Below, piece after piece: positions 47,935 through 59,290 of a stretch of DNA of 64,000 nucleotides. Location: contig OY757934.1 in the NCBI GenBank assembly GCA_963585895.1, positions 45,542,430 through 45,606,429 of the forward strand, in the 5' to 3' direction. The notes under the pieces were generated by a model. That model was not told the origin of the DNA. It was given only the letters and a program-made list of their open reading frames with translations, and did no database searches. Both the position numbers and the translations under genes were made by a program. The DNA is from Sepioteuthis lessoniana. Lineage: Eukaryota > Mollusca > Cephalopoda > Myopsida > Loliginidae. The number at the start of each line of letters is the position of its first letter. Positions within the stretch are counted from its first letter, which is position 1.

Positions 47935-48770
47935 GGTTTGGTTTGGTTCTAGGTTCTAGTTTTAGTTTGTTTTTATGGTATATCGACCATTGTAGCTTGT
48001 TTAATGCCAAATCCATTTTTATACCTATAAACAGTTCTATTTCGAACAATTCAGTTTAACATAAGTACACAGTTTATTTCCATTTGACCCATTTTCAAAG
48101 AATACAGTTTAGCATAAGTACACAAATTAAATGTCAAAATAGTTTTATTTCAAACAATTAAGTTTAGCATAAGTCAGTTTTTTGTTTACACACAGTTGAA
48201 TGTAAAAACAGTTCTATTTCAAACAATTCAGTTTATCATAAGCCTACTGTTTAGTTCTATTTACACATAAATAGGACCCTATCTGGTGCTACCACTCCGG
48301 GCTAGAGCGGACTGGGTAGTGATGGTAATGAGGTGTAGTCTACATTTCCCAAAGCTCCAGCATTACTGGGGCCTCACCATCAAATTGTGCTCGTGGTGTA
48401 ATGGTTAAAGCGATGAACTGCGGAATCGTAGTACGCGAGTTCGTACTCCAGTCGCGCTATTACGTTCACTTTCGGGCAAATACCCTTGGGAAAGGTATGA
48501 ACCCCCTTATTCTCCCTCCAGCTATGGATAAATAGTAGGACGGACTAGGTTCTTCAGCCTTGGTGAGGCAACTAGTCTAGGAGAAGGAAAACTCTGAATT
48601 CAAACCTGTTAAACTCCGCTTAAAAATTGACCTTGTGTCATATCCTGCCCGAGCGGAGGGGTTGGTAAATAGTACCATCAAATTGTTTAGCGTCATATAT
48701 CCAGGACACTTTTTGGAGGAGACTTACCCCTCTGCAGTCAGTGTATTCTTCAGCTTCAGCCAACTGGGCC
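47935..48770 (-). mobile_element. SINE family D copy hosting a nested SINE
   Basis: In reverse: tail ('ttttatggtatatcgaccat'), four internal repeats, 'ggaccctatctggtgctacc' and 'ggcctcaccatcaaattg', where a second SINE interrupts. It resumes with 'ttagcgtcatatatccagga' and ends 'cagccaactgggcca'. Confidence 0.8.
48389..48673 (+). mobile_element. Chimeric SINE (family C head, family B body and tail) with perfect TSD
   Basis: Perfect 13-bp TSD accatcaaattgt at 48376-48388 and 48674-48686. The head is C-type ('tcgtggtgtaatggttaaag', 'cgcgagttcgtactccagtc'; A and B boxes intact). From 'ctccctccagctatgg' onward it is B, ending 'gaggggttggtaaatagt'. It is nearly identical to the element at 58847-59140. 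Confidence 0.9.
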
Positions 48771-48784
48771 AGGTTTGTTTGTTT

Positions 48785-49105
48785 TTTTGTTTAATGGCAT
48801 ATCAACATTCGTGGGTTATTCAATGCCGAAGCCATCCTTGTAGAAAGACAGTTGTGAGACTATTTAACCTATAATTGGGGTAGAAATCTTTTCTCGAATG
48901 GATTTGAATAGTTTTCCTTCTTTCAGACCTGCTGCCATTCATGACTAAAAAGCCCAGTTTGCTCCTCTATTTAATCTTAGCTGTACAAAGAGACGGATCC
49001 ATGCTAAACGTGAAAGTGGAAGTCTAATAGCCTCGTTCAGGATTCATACTTGGGTCAACAAATCCATTAAGATGATAACCGTTACGGCACATGCCTGAAC
49101 ACAAA
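48785..49105 (-). mobile_element. SINE with C-type tail and B-like body, diverged
   Basis: The reverse tail 'tttaatggcatatcaacatt' is C/D. From about 48900 the sequence follows B ('cgaatggatttgaatagttt', 'aaaagcccagtttgctcctc'), and the head 'gataaccgttacggcac' is B-like. It is the converse chimera of 48389-48673. Confidence 0.6.
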
Positions 49106-49215
49106 ACAATATATCTTATTTGAAGAAAATGAATCAAAATTCCTAACTATGTCCTATTATTCCTTTTCAATCTTTGTTTTTTCCTAATAGCCTGTTTTCG
49201 TTTTAATAAATAATT

Positions 49216-50060
49216 GTTTTGTTAATACCGTAAATTGCGTCGTACAAGTTGACCTTTTAAATCTGGAGAAAATCTCTGCAAAATTAGGAGTTAACTTATA
49301 CGGCAGGGCTAACATCCAAATCTTTAATACACAACAATAATTCAACAGATTGACCACTGTGTATTAAAGATCCTTGGTAACACACGCGTACCAGATTACC
49401 AAGCCTGTATTGAGAAGTTGCTAAAGTCTTACGAGGATATAGGGTGTCGAATGTCACTCAAGATTCATTTTCTCCATTCCCACCTCAACTTCTTCCCGCC
49501 AAACCTTGGAGCAGTGAGTGATGAGCATGGAGAAAGATTCCACCAAGACATTACGAAGATGGAGAGCAACTATCAAGGCAAATGAAACCCCGGCATGATG
49601 GGAGACTTCTGCTGGATGCTCTTGTGTGACATCCCGGAGGCAAAATACACCAGATCTTCTAAGAAAACACACTTTTGACTGTCTATGGTACTATGAATTG
49701 TGTAATTGTGTCATCCAAGTATATTGATTCAATCTGTTCTTTATCTATCCTGTTTTATCTGTTATAAGCTGCTGCAACTCTTGAAATATGCACATATATT
49801 CTCTGTTTATACAAAAATGAGACTATTTAAAAGCCAGAAAACTAGAGGTGATAGAGCAAAACTATTTATAAATTTGAATTCAACACACCCAAATTAACAA
49901 AAAACACCTATCCCCATTCTTGCCTCAGACCAAAAATATATTTTTGTAAACCAGTGTAATACTCTTCACAATGAATATACACCACTTACTGTAACTCCAG
50001 CAGACTGTCACAAACATTTCCAACTTAAACTCGTAATTGATGAATATATTTACTAATTAT
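49216..50060 (+). mobile_element. DNA transposon relic carrying a conserved 'GERFHQDI' domain
   Basis: The forward frame at about 49402-49680 reads EKLLKSYEDIGCRMSLKIHF, then NLGAVSDEHGERFHQDITKM and YTRSSKKTHF, with stops. From memory this resembles a protein domain found in many multicopy invertebrate ORFs of presumed transposon origin, but I cannot name the family with certainty. Both ends (49220-49330 and 49965-50060) recur, fused together, at 59594-59830 in the opposite orientation. Confidence 0.6.
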
Positions 50061-50089
50061 CACAAAGTTTTATATAAAATGATAAAACT

Positions 50090-50888
50090 GTAATTCAGGG
50101 TGGAACGACAAAATTGTCGCCCTAGAAAAGATGACATGATTCCATTTCCGTTTAACGAAAACCGGTTTTCTTTTTTGTTGCCGACCATCTACTAGTTGGC
50201 CAGTTGTGTATAAATCCCAAGAGCGAAAGGAGCCTTCTATCATGTCTGAAAGTGACACAATGTTCAACGAGCGAGATCGGAGATCCGCCGTTGTACAACT
50301 CATGCTCTCTACCGATCCAAGTTATGACAACAGGACCATTGCCAGCACCCTCAAAATACAAATCTGGATTGCCACGAATAACAGGGACGTGCCCAGGGTG
50401 ATGAAAACAGTTTCCGGCAACGGTTATGGCCTTTGGTGTGGTTTCAAGTGAGGGCTACATCATGCCACCTCACATCATCTAAGTTGGCTTGAAAGTCAAC
50501 ACCAAAGTGTACCTGGATGTACTGAAAAGTGTGGTGATCCCCTGGTGCAATCAGGTGGCCGGTGGCAGACCCTGGGTGTGGCAGCAGGACTCGGAGCCAG
50601 CCCACAAGTCCAAAGAGACCCAGGCTTGGCTTCAGAAGGAGTGCTACGACTTTGTACCCTTCTCTCACGGCCCCCTCCTCCCCCAACCTGAATCCGCTGG
50701 ACTACTTCGTTTGGTCATACGTCAAGAACATCACCAACATGACCTCCCACAACACCAAAGCCAGCCTGATCGCCGCCATCCGCCAAGTATTCTCCGAGCT
50801 CCCGCCGGCGCTTGTGGAAAAGGCATGCTCCCAATTCTGGATCCGTATCGAGGCGGTGATTGAGGCTGAAGGCGGCTATATTGAATAG
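50090..50888 (+). pseudogene. DD37D (maT-like) transposase pseudogene
   Basis: The N-terminus reads MSESDTMFNERDRRSAVVQL with a partial DNA-binding domain, then an internal deletion (near 50408) that removes the first catalytic Asp. The C-terminal half is well kept: VWQQDSEPAHKSKETQAWLQ (second Asp) in one frame and SPNLNPLDYFVWSYVKN (third Asp) in the next, so there is a frameshift near 50665-50690. Counting across the shift gives 37 residues between the two Asp, typical of maT-type elements. It ends EAVIEAEGGYIE-stop at 50888. Confidence 0.82.
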
Positions 50889-50929
50889 ATGTCAGCTCTA
50901 CTCCATAATCAAGTTACCCGAATTGAGTA

Positions 50930-51300
50930 AGCGTTGAACTATTATATAACTCAGTCAAGACAGAAATCAAGTTAGTGACAGAGATTGGACGGAGTTATAG
51001 ACGAGATGTGGTAAGGAAAGCCACACCAGGCCGAAGGGGCTCGGGGCCCCCGATTGAATTGGGGTCCAGAGAAGATGCTGATAAGATGCAGTAAAGAAAG
51101 CCATCACTCAGCAGAGTGGGCCTCTGGGCCTCCGGTTGAGCATCAGGAGAACAAGAAAGACACAACGCTGACGGCCATAAGAGTGGGGTCAAAATATTGC
51201 AGTTTCTGTTCGGTCTCCAGCTTCCTCTCACACGCAAACCTTGAGTAACCCTTTAAAACGTTACAAATAAAGTGAGAGGTACATATATTTATAAAAAAGT
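50930..51300. repeat. GC-rich repeat with an internal degenerate duplication
   Basis: 'gatgtggtaaggaaagccac' and 'gatgcagtaaagaaagccat' head two ~70-bp similar blocks (51003 and 51085 onward), each ending in a C/G-rich stretch. 'acaaataaagtgagagg' at the end resembles a poly(A) signal. It may be part of an LTR but no ends could be set. Confidence 0.4.
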
Positions 51301-51535
51301 CTTCCTGCGTCTTTATTTATCGTGTCGTTATGATGCTGTGTGTATATGTAGATGTGAATCTGCATATGACTATATAACAGCCACGTCTTTGGTTGCAATT
51401 TGAGTTTTTGTGTTCATAAAAACATTTCCAATGTTATAAACATATAATATCAAGTATTCCTAATATAAATAAGTTTCAAGTATTACTAGTAATTTGTTCA
51501 CAATTATAGGCTTCAAATAACTAATAATAATTCTT

Positions 51536-51866
51536 GCCCAGTCACCAGGGGCTGAAGAATATACCGTCTACATCTCTGCAGAGGAGTAAGACTCCCCCAG
51601 CGAGTGTCCTGGATATAACACCAAACAATCGGATAGCGAGGTTGGAGCTTTGGGGAATGTGAAGTACCCCTTTATTGCCATCGCTCCCAGGTCCACTTTA
51701 GCTCGGAGTGGTAGCACCTGATAGGGTCCTATGTATAGGTCATATAGAACTCGGTGTACTTATGTTAAACTAAGTTGTTTGAAATAGAACTGTTTATATG
51801 AATAAAAATGGATTTGGCACTAAATAACCTACAACGGTTGATGTGCCGTAAAACCAAACCAAACTA
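51536..51866 (+). mobile_element. SINE family D copy, short form
   Basis: 'gcccagtcaccaggggctga' to 'gttgatgtgccgtaaaacca'. It has only one internal 'gtgtacttatgttaaactaa' repeat, against about five in the full-length copy. Confidence 0.75.
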
Positions 51867-52108
51867 ACAGTAATTCTTTGGATAAACTCAAACCATCAAG
51901 AATAGTTATTTCAACTCGTTTTCAGGGTTTTTTTCTTTCATGCCTTAAAATTTTGATTTAGAAAAATTTTGCTGGCAATGTTCATTATAATGTCACAAAG
52001 AAAAAAAATATTACAAGTAATTTCGGGGTCCCATGAAAATCAGCCCGAAAAACAAACGAAATCCTTCGAATAACAGACTCGGATGGATAGATATCCGGCT
52101 GAAATAAG

Positions 52109-52200
52109 GAAAATAAAGTTGGTGACTTTAGTCGAGAGCGACCAGAAGGTTCCTCTTTCAATAGCTACTACACCGAGGTTTGGGAAAGGGCGCTACTCCT
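52109..52200 (-). mobile_element. SINE family A 3' fragment
   Basis: 'aagttggtgactttagtcga' and 'caatagctactacaccgagg' give the 3' third of family A in reverse. Confidence 0.65.
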
Positions 52201-53770
52201 GTTCTCAAATGTGTTTTAATTCTAATTTTTCAAATGTGTTTTAGTTTCAACTTAAGTCAATCTGTTTTTAAAGCAAATAATTTTTTTTCTGTTTATGATT
52301 AAAATTTAATAACATCAGGTTCAAAAGATTTGTGCCCCTTCAAAGTTTTGTTTATGAGCTTCTACAGATCACAGATCTATACTTATATTATATCATATCA
52401 TATCATATTTATATTTTATCATAAATATGTTAACCGTTCAATTTCTATGTTAGCTAACCCAGAAAAGAATTTTAAAAATTCTCGTATCGACTGAGACAAG
52501 AGTTTAACCTGGGTCGAAGACATTTGTTTTGAAAAATACAATAAAGAGAATATTTTTTTCTAGTCAAGTACCAGTTGTGAAAACCTGCATAGAGAGCATG
52601 TTCAGAAAAAAAATATAGTAAAATTCTTTTGCGTGATGTGCATAATTTCCTTTTCTGATTTTCAATAATAGCAGCTTAAAACTTCTCCACTAAGGAATCA
52701 TAAATATTGTAGCATTGCATAGATCAAAGCTGTTTACGTACAGGTAGCACTTATATAAACACAATTAAAAAAAAAAAAAAAAAATTACGTTTAAAATGTG
52801 GGAAACATTTTATAATCACTCTAGATTATACATATAACAAATTATGTTAAAAATGAGCCCGAGTTATACGGGTGACCTAATAACCACTTATGTAAGTGTG
52901 AAAATCAACTAATTTACATACTAAAAAATAGTGTTATTTTTGTTGTTGTTGTAGAAGAAGAAAAAGAAAAAGAGACAGAGACTCGAGAAGCTGTATTTTT
53001 TTTGCATTTATAGACCAATCAGCGTGTACGCACTAGTTTGAATTTTTTTTCTGGGCGGTCAATGGGGGGGGGATTTCCAAACGACAATATTTGACTTACC
53101 GGAAAATATTTGGAGTATCAAAACCCAAAATAATATAAGAAATCTTTTCCCTCCAATATTGTTGAAAATACATTTTTTGTCTATTAGAATCAGAGATAAA
53201 ATATCAACTTTTTAAAAATCTTTCGATTCAACCTCTATCTTAATAAAAGCGAAGAAACGAATATTTCTCCAGTAGGTATGGACTTATACTGTACCAGCTC
53301 AAATAATTTCAGTTTATTTCTTTTAGATGAAAATCTACATTCTTTTCCTTCAAGCGTGCATTTAACGTCACCATCGTTAGATTATTTTAAATTGAACGAA
53401 TATATCATTATTTATATAAATATTTGAGCTGCTATTACAGCCTTCGCTTGCTGATGAACAATTTCAATTACACTCCTATATATACTAACGCGAAAGTATA
53501 GTATATTTTCCCACTACATAGTGACACTCTCACACGAATCTACACACACACACAAAATATGCTTATTTAAATTAAGGATAACAAAAACTACTACATTTCA
53601 TGCATGAATCTTCACTTTCTCTTTTGAAATATTTACGCGAAAAGACTTTGTAACTTCTGTTTTTCAACAAACTTTCCACTCAGTTTTTAAAAAATTCATA
53701 AATTCGTGAATCAGTGTTTTTATTCAAGCATTTACACCTTTGTCCGTTACTTATGTGTGTGTCTGTGCGC
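52201..53770. other. No gene or interspersed repeat recognised
   Basis: AT-rich sequence with an A18 run near 52767-52786. No frame above background and no family A-D, RTE or mariner trace. One of the longer repeat-free intergenic stretches. Confidence 0.5.
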
Positions 53771-53777
53771 GTTCATT

Positions 53778-54033
53778 TACCCCTCGACACGAGCAGGATG
53801 CAGCACAAAGTAAATTTTTGATATGGAGTTAAACAGGTTTGAATTCAGTGTTTTCTTTCTCCAAGACTGGTTGCCAGTCTGCCCTTCTATTCACCCATAG
53901 CTAGGAGAATAGTTGGATAAATAACTTTCCTAAGGGTATTAGCGCGATGAGAAATGCAAACAGACTTGTTCAGGACTTTAACTAGGATCGCTGTATCCAC
54001 TTCTTATGATAACAATTACACGACGAGCGCCTT
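53778..54033 (-). mobile_element. SINE family B copy, old
   Basis: Recognisable from 'acccctcgacacgagcagga' (tail) to 'caattacacgacgagcgcc' (head in reverse), with many substitutions. Confidence 0.65.
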
Positions 54034-54216
54034 CACATCTGAGTTCAGGAGCAACGTGTGTAACCGCATGGGAACATTATAATAGATTTTATATATTTAA
54101 TGCAATGGAAGTTTGTCTGCGACCTTAGGTTTCATGAAGTTTTACAAACAACAATCATCAGGCAGATACCGAAAGAAAATTAAGAAATCGAAAAATAGTC
54201 AAAAACCGTTAGAATT

Positions 54217-54612
54217 GTTTGGTTTGGTTTGTTTGGTTTTATGGTGTATCAACCTTTGTAGGTTATTTAACGCCAAATCCATTTTTATGTAAATAATCTG
54301 TTCTATCGAAAACAGTTCAGTTTAGCATAAGTACACAGTTTAATTGTCAAAAACCTTTCCATTTCAAACTATTCAAGCAGTTATATGTAATAATTCAGTT
54401 AAGTGTAAATACAGTTTTAATGTCGAAAAACACTTCTATTTGAAATAATTCAGTTAAGCATAAGCACGCAGTTTAAGTGTAAGTACGGTTTAATTGTCAA
54501 AAACGTTTCTATTTCAAGCTATTCAGTTTACTCAATTCATTTTAGCATAAGTATGCTGTTAGTTCTATTTAACCCATAGATAGGGCCCTATCAGGTGCCA
54601 CCACTCCGTGTT
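54217..54612 (-). mobile_element. SINE family D copy, truncated at the 5' side
   Basis: Closely matches 29091-29450 (tail and all internal repeats), then stops at 'caggtgccaccactccg'. A TA/CA microsatellite (54633-54665) and an RTE fragment follow. Confidence 0.75.
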
Positions 54613-54630
54613 AGAATTGTGTACAAATCT

Positions 54631-54665
<35 letters not shown>

Positions 54666-54711
54666 GTTGTTTCTGAACTCATATTTATGTAAAACTTCAG
54701 ATCTGACCGAT

Positions 54712-55050
54712 AAAATGAAACGCAGTTTCTTCCAGGCAGCGGTCGTATCGATACTGCTGTATGGATGCACTACTTGGACGCTAACTAAACGACTGGAGAA
54801 GAAGCTAGACGGCAATTACACAAGAATGCTGCGAGCAATATTGAACAAGTCCTGGCGGCAACACCCCACAAGGTACTAACTATACGGCCACCTGCCTCCT
54901 ATCACGAAAACTATCCAAGTTAGACGAACCAGACATGCAGGAGATCAGGGACGAGCTCATAAGTGATGTACTCCTATGGATCCCCACGTATAGCCTGGCA
55001 AAAGCAGGACGACCAGCTCGAACATACATTCAGCAGCTATGTAAAAAGAA
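54712..55050 (+). mobile_element. RTE LINE fragment, 3' truncated
   Basis: It encodes DKMKRSFFQAAVVSILLYGC and then ILNKSWRQHPTR, followed by a stop (TACTAA). The nucleotide match continues to 'acatacattcagcagctatg' with a deletion near 54943. The (ATG)n tail is missing. The same KMKRSFF start is seen at 47116. Confidence 0.85.
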
Positions 55051-55084
55051 ACCTTAATTCGAACTACCTGTAAAAATGTGCGAC

Positions 55085-55280
55085 CGTAGTCGAGAGCGAC
55101 CTGAAGGCTCCCTTTTCAATAGCTACTACATAGAGGTGTAGAGGATTAATCCAATTTACCCGATACGTACCTTATAATCCTCAATGTTAAGCAAGGAGGC
55201 ATCAAGTACCATCTTTTGAGTCTTTAGTATGACTCGAGCAAGGATTGAAACCAGGTCAACCGGGCCATTGGTGAACACTA
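55085..55280 (-). mobile_element. SINE family A copy
   Basis: 'gtagtcgagagcgacctgaa' to 'accgggccattggtgaacac'. An internal deletion of about 25 bp follows 'agaggtgtagag'. Confidence 0.7.
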
Positions 55281-55324
55281 CCACTATTTAAAAATTGACC
55301 AAATGTCAGAGAGGGTAGTATTCT

Positions 55325-55550
55325 TTTGGCTATGGTATATCAACCTTCGTGGGTTATTTAATGCCAAAGCCATCCTTGTAGAAGGACAGCAGTGATATTA
55401 TTTAACTCATAGGTGGAGGGGATAAGGAGATTTAATTTAATACTTTTCTCATGGGTATTATCCTAAAAGTGAACGTAATAGCTTGACTGGAATTCTCATT
55501 TTGAAGCTGCAGTCCAGCACTTTAGCCATAACGCCACAGGGACTCCCAAT
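55325..55550 (-). mobile_element. SINE family C copy
   Basis: Tail 'tatatcaaccttcgtgggtt' and head 'tagccataacgccacaggga' in reverse. The open frame across it (55483-55704) is not a gene. Confidence 0.65.
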
Positions 55551-55699
55551 CAGAGGGGTTAGGTCAATACATGCAAGGACTGTAGTAAATCAACAGCTTG
55601 ATAAGAGGATACTAAAATCTGATTGGTTAAAGTTGACAAATGACAACAGTAGGTGGAGAAAATTCATTCATAGCAACTCGGTTTTAATCAGAGACAACA

Positions 55700-56290
55700 A
55701 ATAAGATTTTCTCAGAAAAAAATCGACACCTTGCCATAGAACAATGGTTACCACAATTGTCTCTCAAGTCACTTACTACTCAGCTGTTTTCAATTTTCAC
55801 TGGGTGCATTATTCCTTTAGCTTTAAGCTTAAGCGATATCCGGACACTTCACACGGTGTAATGGTTAACGAGCAGGACATTTTCAGTCCTGGTCCAGAGC
55901 TTAACTAAACTTAGTGAATGCTAACCACTGACTGATTTTACTGGCATAAGCTGGCTAGGGTTATTTAATGCCAAGAGGTTAGGAAATTACATTCATTGTA
56001 CTTTTTTCTAGTAGTTTTTTGTTGTTGTTTGTTTTAGTTATACAAAATAAAGTATTCCTATCAAATACAAATAATTAGAAATCAGTTGTATGGCTTCAAG
56101 TATTCCTATCTAATAATTATCATTTGGCTTAAATTTTTTTTTTTTTATTTCTTTTAAATGATAATTTATTAGTGCAGTTATACGGTTTCATGTAACTAAT
56201 AATAATCCTTAGTAAATCAATAGTTTCAAGTAACTCCTCTCAATACAAATAATTTACTGCTGTATGGTATTAAGTATTGTGAATAAATCT
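55700..56290. other. No gene recognised; degraded SINE traces
   Basis: 'cacacggtgtaatggttaac' near 55850 is a tRNA-like SINE head without body. The rest is AT-rich. Confidence 0.4.
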
Positions 56291-56510
56291 TTAAAAGATT
56301 TAACTCATAGATGGGACCCTAACAGGTACTACCAAACATGATCTAAGTGGTCATGAGATTCATGGCAATGATGAGGTACTCCACACTACCTAAATCCCCA
56401 GAAGTGGAGCCTCACCATCAAATGCAGTCAAGTGTCATAAGAGATACCCCCCACACACACACATTGTTTTTTAAGGGTGGTCTTAGCCTTCTAAAGAATA
56501 TTCCAAGTCC
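56290..56510 (-). mobile_element. SINE family D fragment, old
   Basis: 'gggaccctaacaggtactac' and 'gcctcaccatcaaatgcagt' in reverse. The ends are lost. Confidence 0.55.
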
Positions 56511-57126
56511 TATCAATTGAGTGATGATCGTAGCCATTGATGATAAAAATTTCAACTCACTAAATGAACAAATGAGGGTTTAGAGATAGAAACAATTTTT
56601 TTTTTAAATTTATTTTAAAATTTTTTTTTTTTTTTTTTTCAATTCAAGTAATTTTTTTCTTTAATTGCAAGCAGATACTAGAATGAAAAATACTTAATGG
56701 CAAGGACACCAAATGTGGCAGTTGTCAACCATTCAAAAGTTGCAGGATGCTTGGAAAGGAAGGAGGGATACTTTTATTTATTTATTTTTTTCAGGAACTG
56801 TCCAAGAATCCCAAAAATATGATTTTGTAGAGAAAAACAAAACAAATAGTATTTGTGTGTGAAACAAGATATATATTTAAGGAAAAGAGAGAAGAAAGAA
56901 AGGAAAAAAATAAATAAAATAAAATCTACTCAGGGATGGAGACTTTATTTCCTTGAAAGAATCCAAACATTATTTATACTAAGGTGTGTCAAGAGTTTTG
57001 CAATATTTTGATATGTACTAGTCCAGTACATATATAGCATGACCAAAACGGCTGAAGCCACAGCAAGTACCCATAATTGTTGGTAATATTTTTCTAGCTA
57101 ATGTGTGCATTGCTTCACTCGAAATG
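56511..57126. other. No gene or repeat recognised
   Basis: AT-rich with long T tracts (near 56617-56640). No frame or family seen. Confidence 0.5.
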
Positions 57127-57355
57127 GTTTGGTTTAATGGCATATCAACCATTGTTTGTTATTTAATGCCAAATCCATTTTTATACATAAATTCTATTTC
57201 AAACAAATCAGTTTAGCATAAGTACAAGTTCTATTTGACCCATAGATAGGACCGTATCAAGTGCTACCACTCCAGGACACTTGGGGGGAGTTTTACTCCT
57301 CTGCTGAAATGCAGTCAGTGTATTCTAGAGCTCTAACTGATTGGGCCACACTCCA
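57127..57355 (-). mobile_element. SINE family D copy, internally deleted
   Basis: Tail 'tttaatggcatatcaaccat', one internal repeat, 'taggaccgtatcaagtgcta', then a jump to 'actcctctgctgaaatgcag'. About 120 bp of body is missing. Confidence 0.65.
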
Positions 57356-57483
57356 TGTAGGATTTGTAAATTGCACACATGTATATTCAACAGACTAATA
57401 CGGGAACTCAAAGAGTTCAAACTGAGCCATAATGCCACAAAAAATATTTGTTTCGTAAAAAGTGAAGGCACAGTTGATCACTA

Positions 57484-57815
57484 ATGCTACGTGCAATCTT
57501 AAACAAGTCCTGGCGGCAACACCCCACAAGACACCAACTGTACGGCCACCTGCCCCCTATCACGAAAACTATTCAAGTTAGACGAGCCAGACATGCAGGA
57601 CACTGCTGGAGAAGCAGGGACGAACTCATAAGAGATGTACTCTTATGGACCCCCACACATGGCCGTGCAAAAGCAGGACGACCAGCATGAACATACATTC
57701 AGCAGCTATGTGAGGATACGGGATGTTGTCCTGAAGACCTGCCTAGGGCGATGAACGATAGGGAGGAGTGTTGAGAGAGGGTCAGGGATATCCGTGCAAC
57801 CAGCGCGACATGATG
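57484..57815 (+). mobile_element. RTE LINE 3' end
   Basis: It starts abruptly at MLRAILNKSWRQHPTRHQLY and follows the 47-kb copy almost base for base to 'gcgacatgatgatgac'. It has one premature stop (57690, Arg codon to TGA) and a change near 57770. 5' truncated. Confidence 0.88.
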
Positions 57816-58382
57816 ATGACAGTTGAAGTTTGCTTAGGTTGCAAGAACCTCAACAATCAGACAACAATCAGGTTAGGTAGGCCTAAAAATATGGATTGTA
57901 AGCCTCAAGCCATAGAGGCAAATCCAGAGAGTATCAGGAGAGCTCAGTATCTCAGTCCCTATGCGGTTTGTCACCTTTATGACCTTGGCTAAAGTATCTG
58001 GAGCTGTCAAATTGTTCCTCATGTAACCAAAATATAGCAAAACATCTGACTCACCCTCGTACTTGTATATACATGTTTTTATTCAGAAGTGTGTGTGTGT
58101 GTGCGTGTACACTGAGTAATGAAGACCAACAAGAGAGAATCACATCAGCCAAAAAAATGAATAAATAAAGATAAAATCAGAAAATAAAAACAAAGAACTG
58201 AACTTCCAAAACTAATACAATTCATCCTATAATAGTTGGTACATTTAGTGTACAAAATTAATATGAAAATGTAACAACTATTCTGGGACAGACTTAATTA
58301 AAAGTTAGCAGAGATTGTGGTGTACAAGTTGATTTAGCATATAAGTCAACACTCAAGATTTTTAGCTAAAAAAATACTGGAA

Positions 58383-58680
58383 TTGTCTTTAATTGGAATC
58401 ATTTTGAGATGAGGCTTCATAATCTGAGAATTAATTTTTTTTTTATTTATTGCAGACTTTTTGTCCTCATCTTGGTAGTTTTTGTGTTGTTTCTTCTTCA
58501 CTACGTTTCGGCCAAATTTTACCTCAGGCCTTACAAGACTCAGCATTCTTATCCGAGGTTGCGGTTAATCACCTGAAGAAGGCCAGAGGTGAAATTTGGC
58601 CGAAACGTAGTGAAGAAGAAACAACACAAAAACTACCAAGATGAGGATAAAAAGTCCGCAATAAAAAAAAAAAAAAAAAA
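58383..58680. mobile_element. Foldback element with 74-bp arms
   Basis: 58452-58525 and 58586-58659 are inverse complements with only a few mismatches. The arms carry 'cactacgtttcggccaaa'. The ~60-bp loop contains 'aagactcagcattcttatc', found also in the inverted repeat at 1-119. The element ends in an A run at 58663-58685. Same family as 9603-9766. Confidence 0.82.
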
Positions 58681-58770
58681 AAAAACTTCTCATAAAATAT
58701 TTGGTTAAACCTGCTTTATAGGTCAGTTCCACAAATATACAGAAGGCCTAAATCATGGTTTGGTTGAGTG

Positions 58771-59290
58771 TTTTTTGGTTTAATGGCATATCAACCTTCA
58801 TGGGTTATTAATGCTAAAGCCATCCTTGTTGAAAAACTGTAGGGGTACTATTTACCAACCCCTCCGCTCGGGCAGGATATGACACAAGGTCAATTTTTAA
58901 GCGGAGTTTAACAGGTTTTGAATTCAGAGTTTTCCTTCTCCTAGACTAGTTGCCTCACCAAGGCTGAAGAACCTAGTCCGTCCTCCTATTTACCCATAGC
59001 TGGAGGGAGAATAAGGGGGTTCATACCTTTCCTAAGGGTATTTGCCCGAAAGTGAACGTAATAGCGCGACTGGAGTACGAACTCGCGTACTATGATTCCG
59101 CAGTTCATCGCTTTAACCATTACACCACGAGTACACCCCCAAAACTGTAGGGGTACTATTTAATTCATTGTTGAGGGGGGATTGGGGGGGGGTTCTTAGT
59201 CCAAAGGTTAACGTAACACAACAGGAGTTTGGACTTATTTGCTTCAAGACCACAGTCCCACACTGTAGCGATTATAACAGGATTTCTCCA
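58771..59290 (-). mobile_element. SINE family C copy hosting a nested SINE
   Basis: The tail in reverse ('tttaatggcatatcaacctt') runs to 'ggggtactattta', is interrupted, and resumes at 59155 with 'attcattgttgagggg' through to the degraded head ('cactgtagcgattataaca'). Confidence 0.75.
58847..59140 (-). mobile_element. Chimeric SINE (C head, B tail) nested in a C copy, with TSD
   Basis: The TSD aaaactgtaggggt is at 58833-58846 and 59141-59154. It could be read as up to 22 bp because element and target both continue 'actattta'. Nearly identical, head to tail, to the element at 48389-48673, including the intact A and B boxes. Confidence 0.88.
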
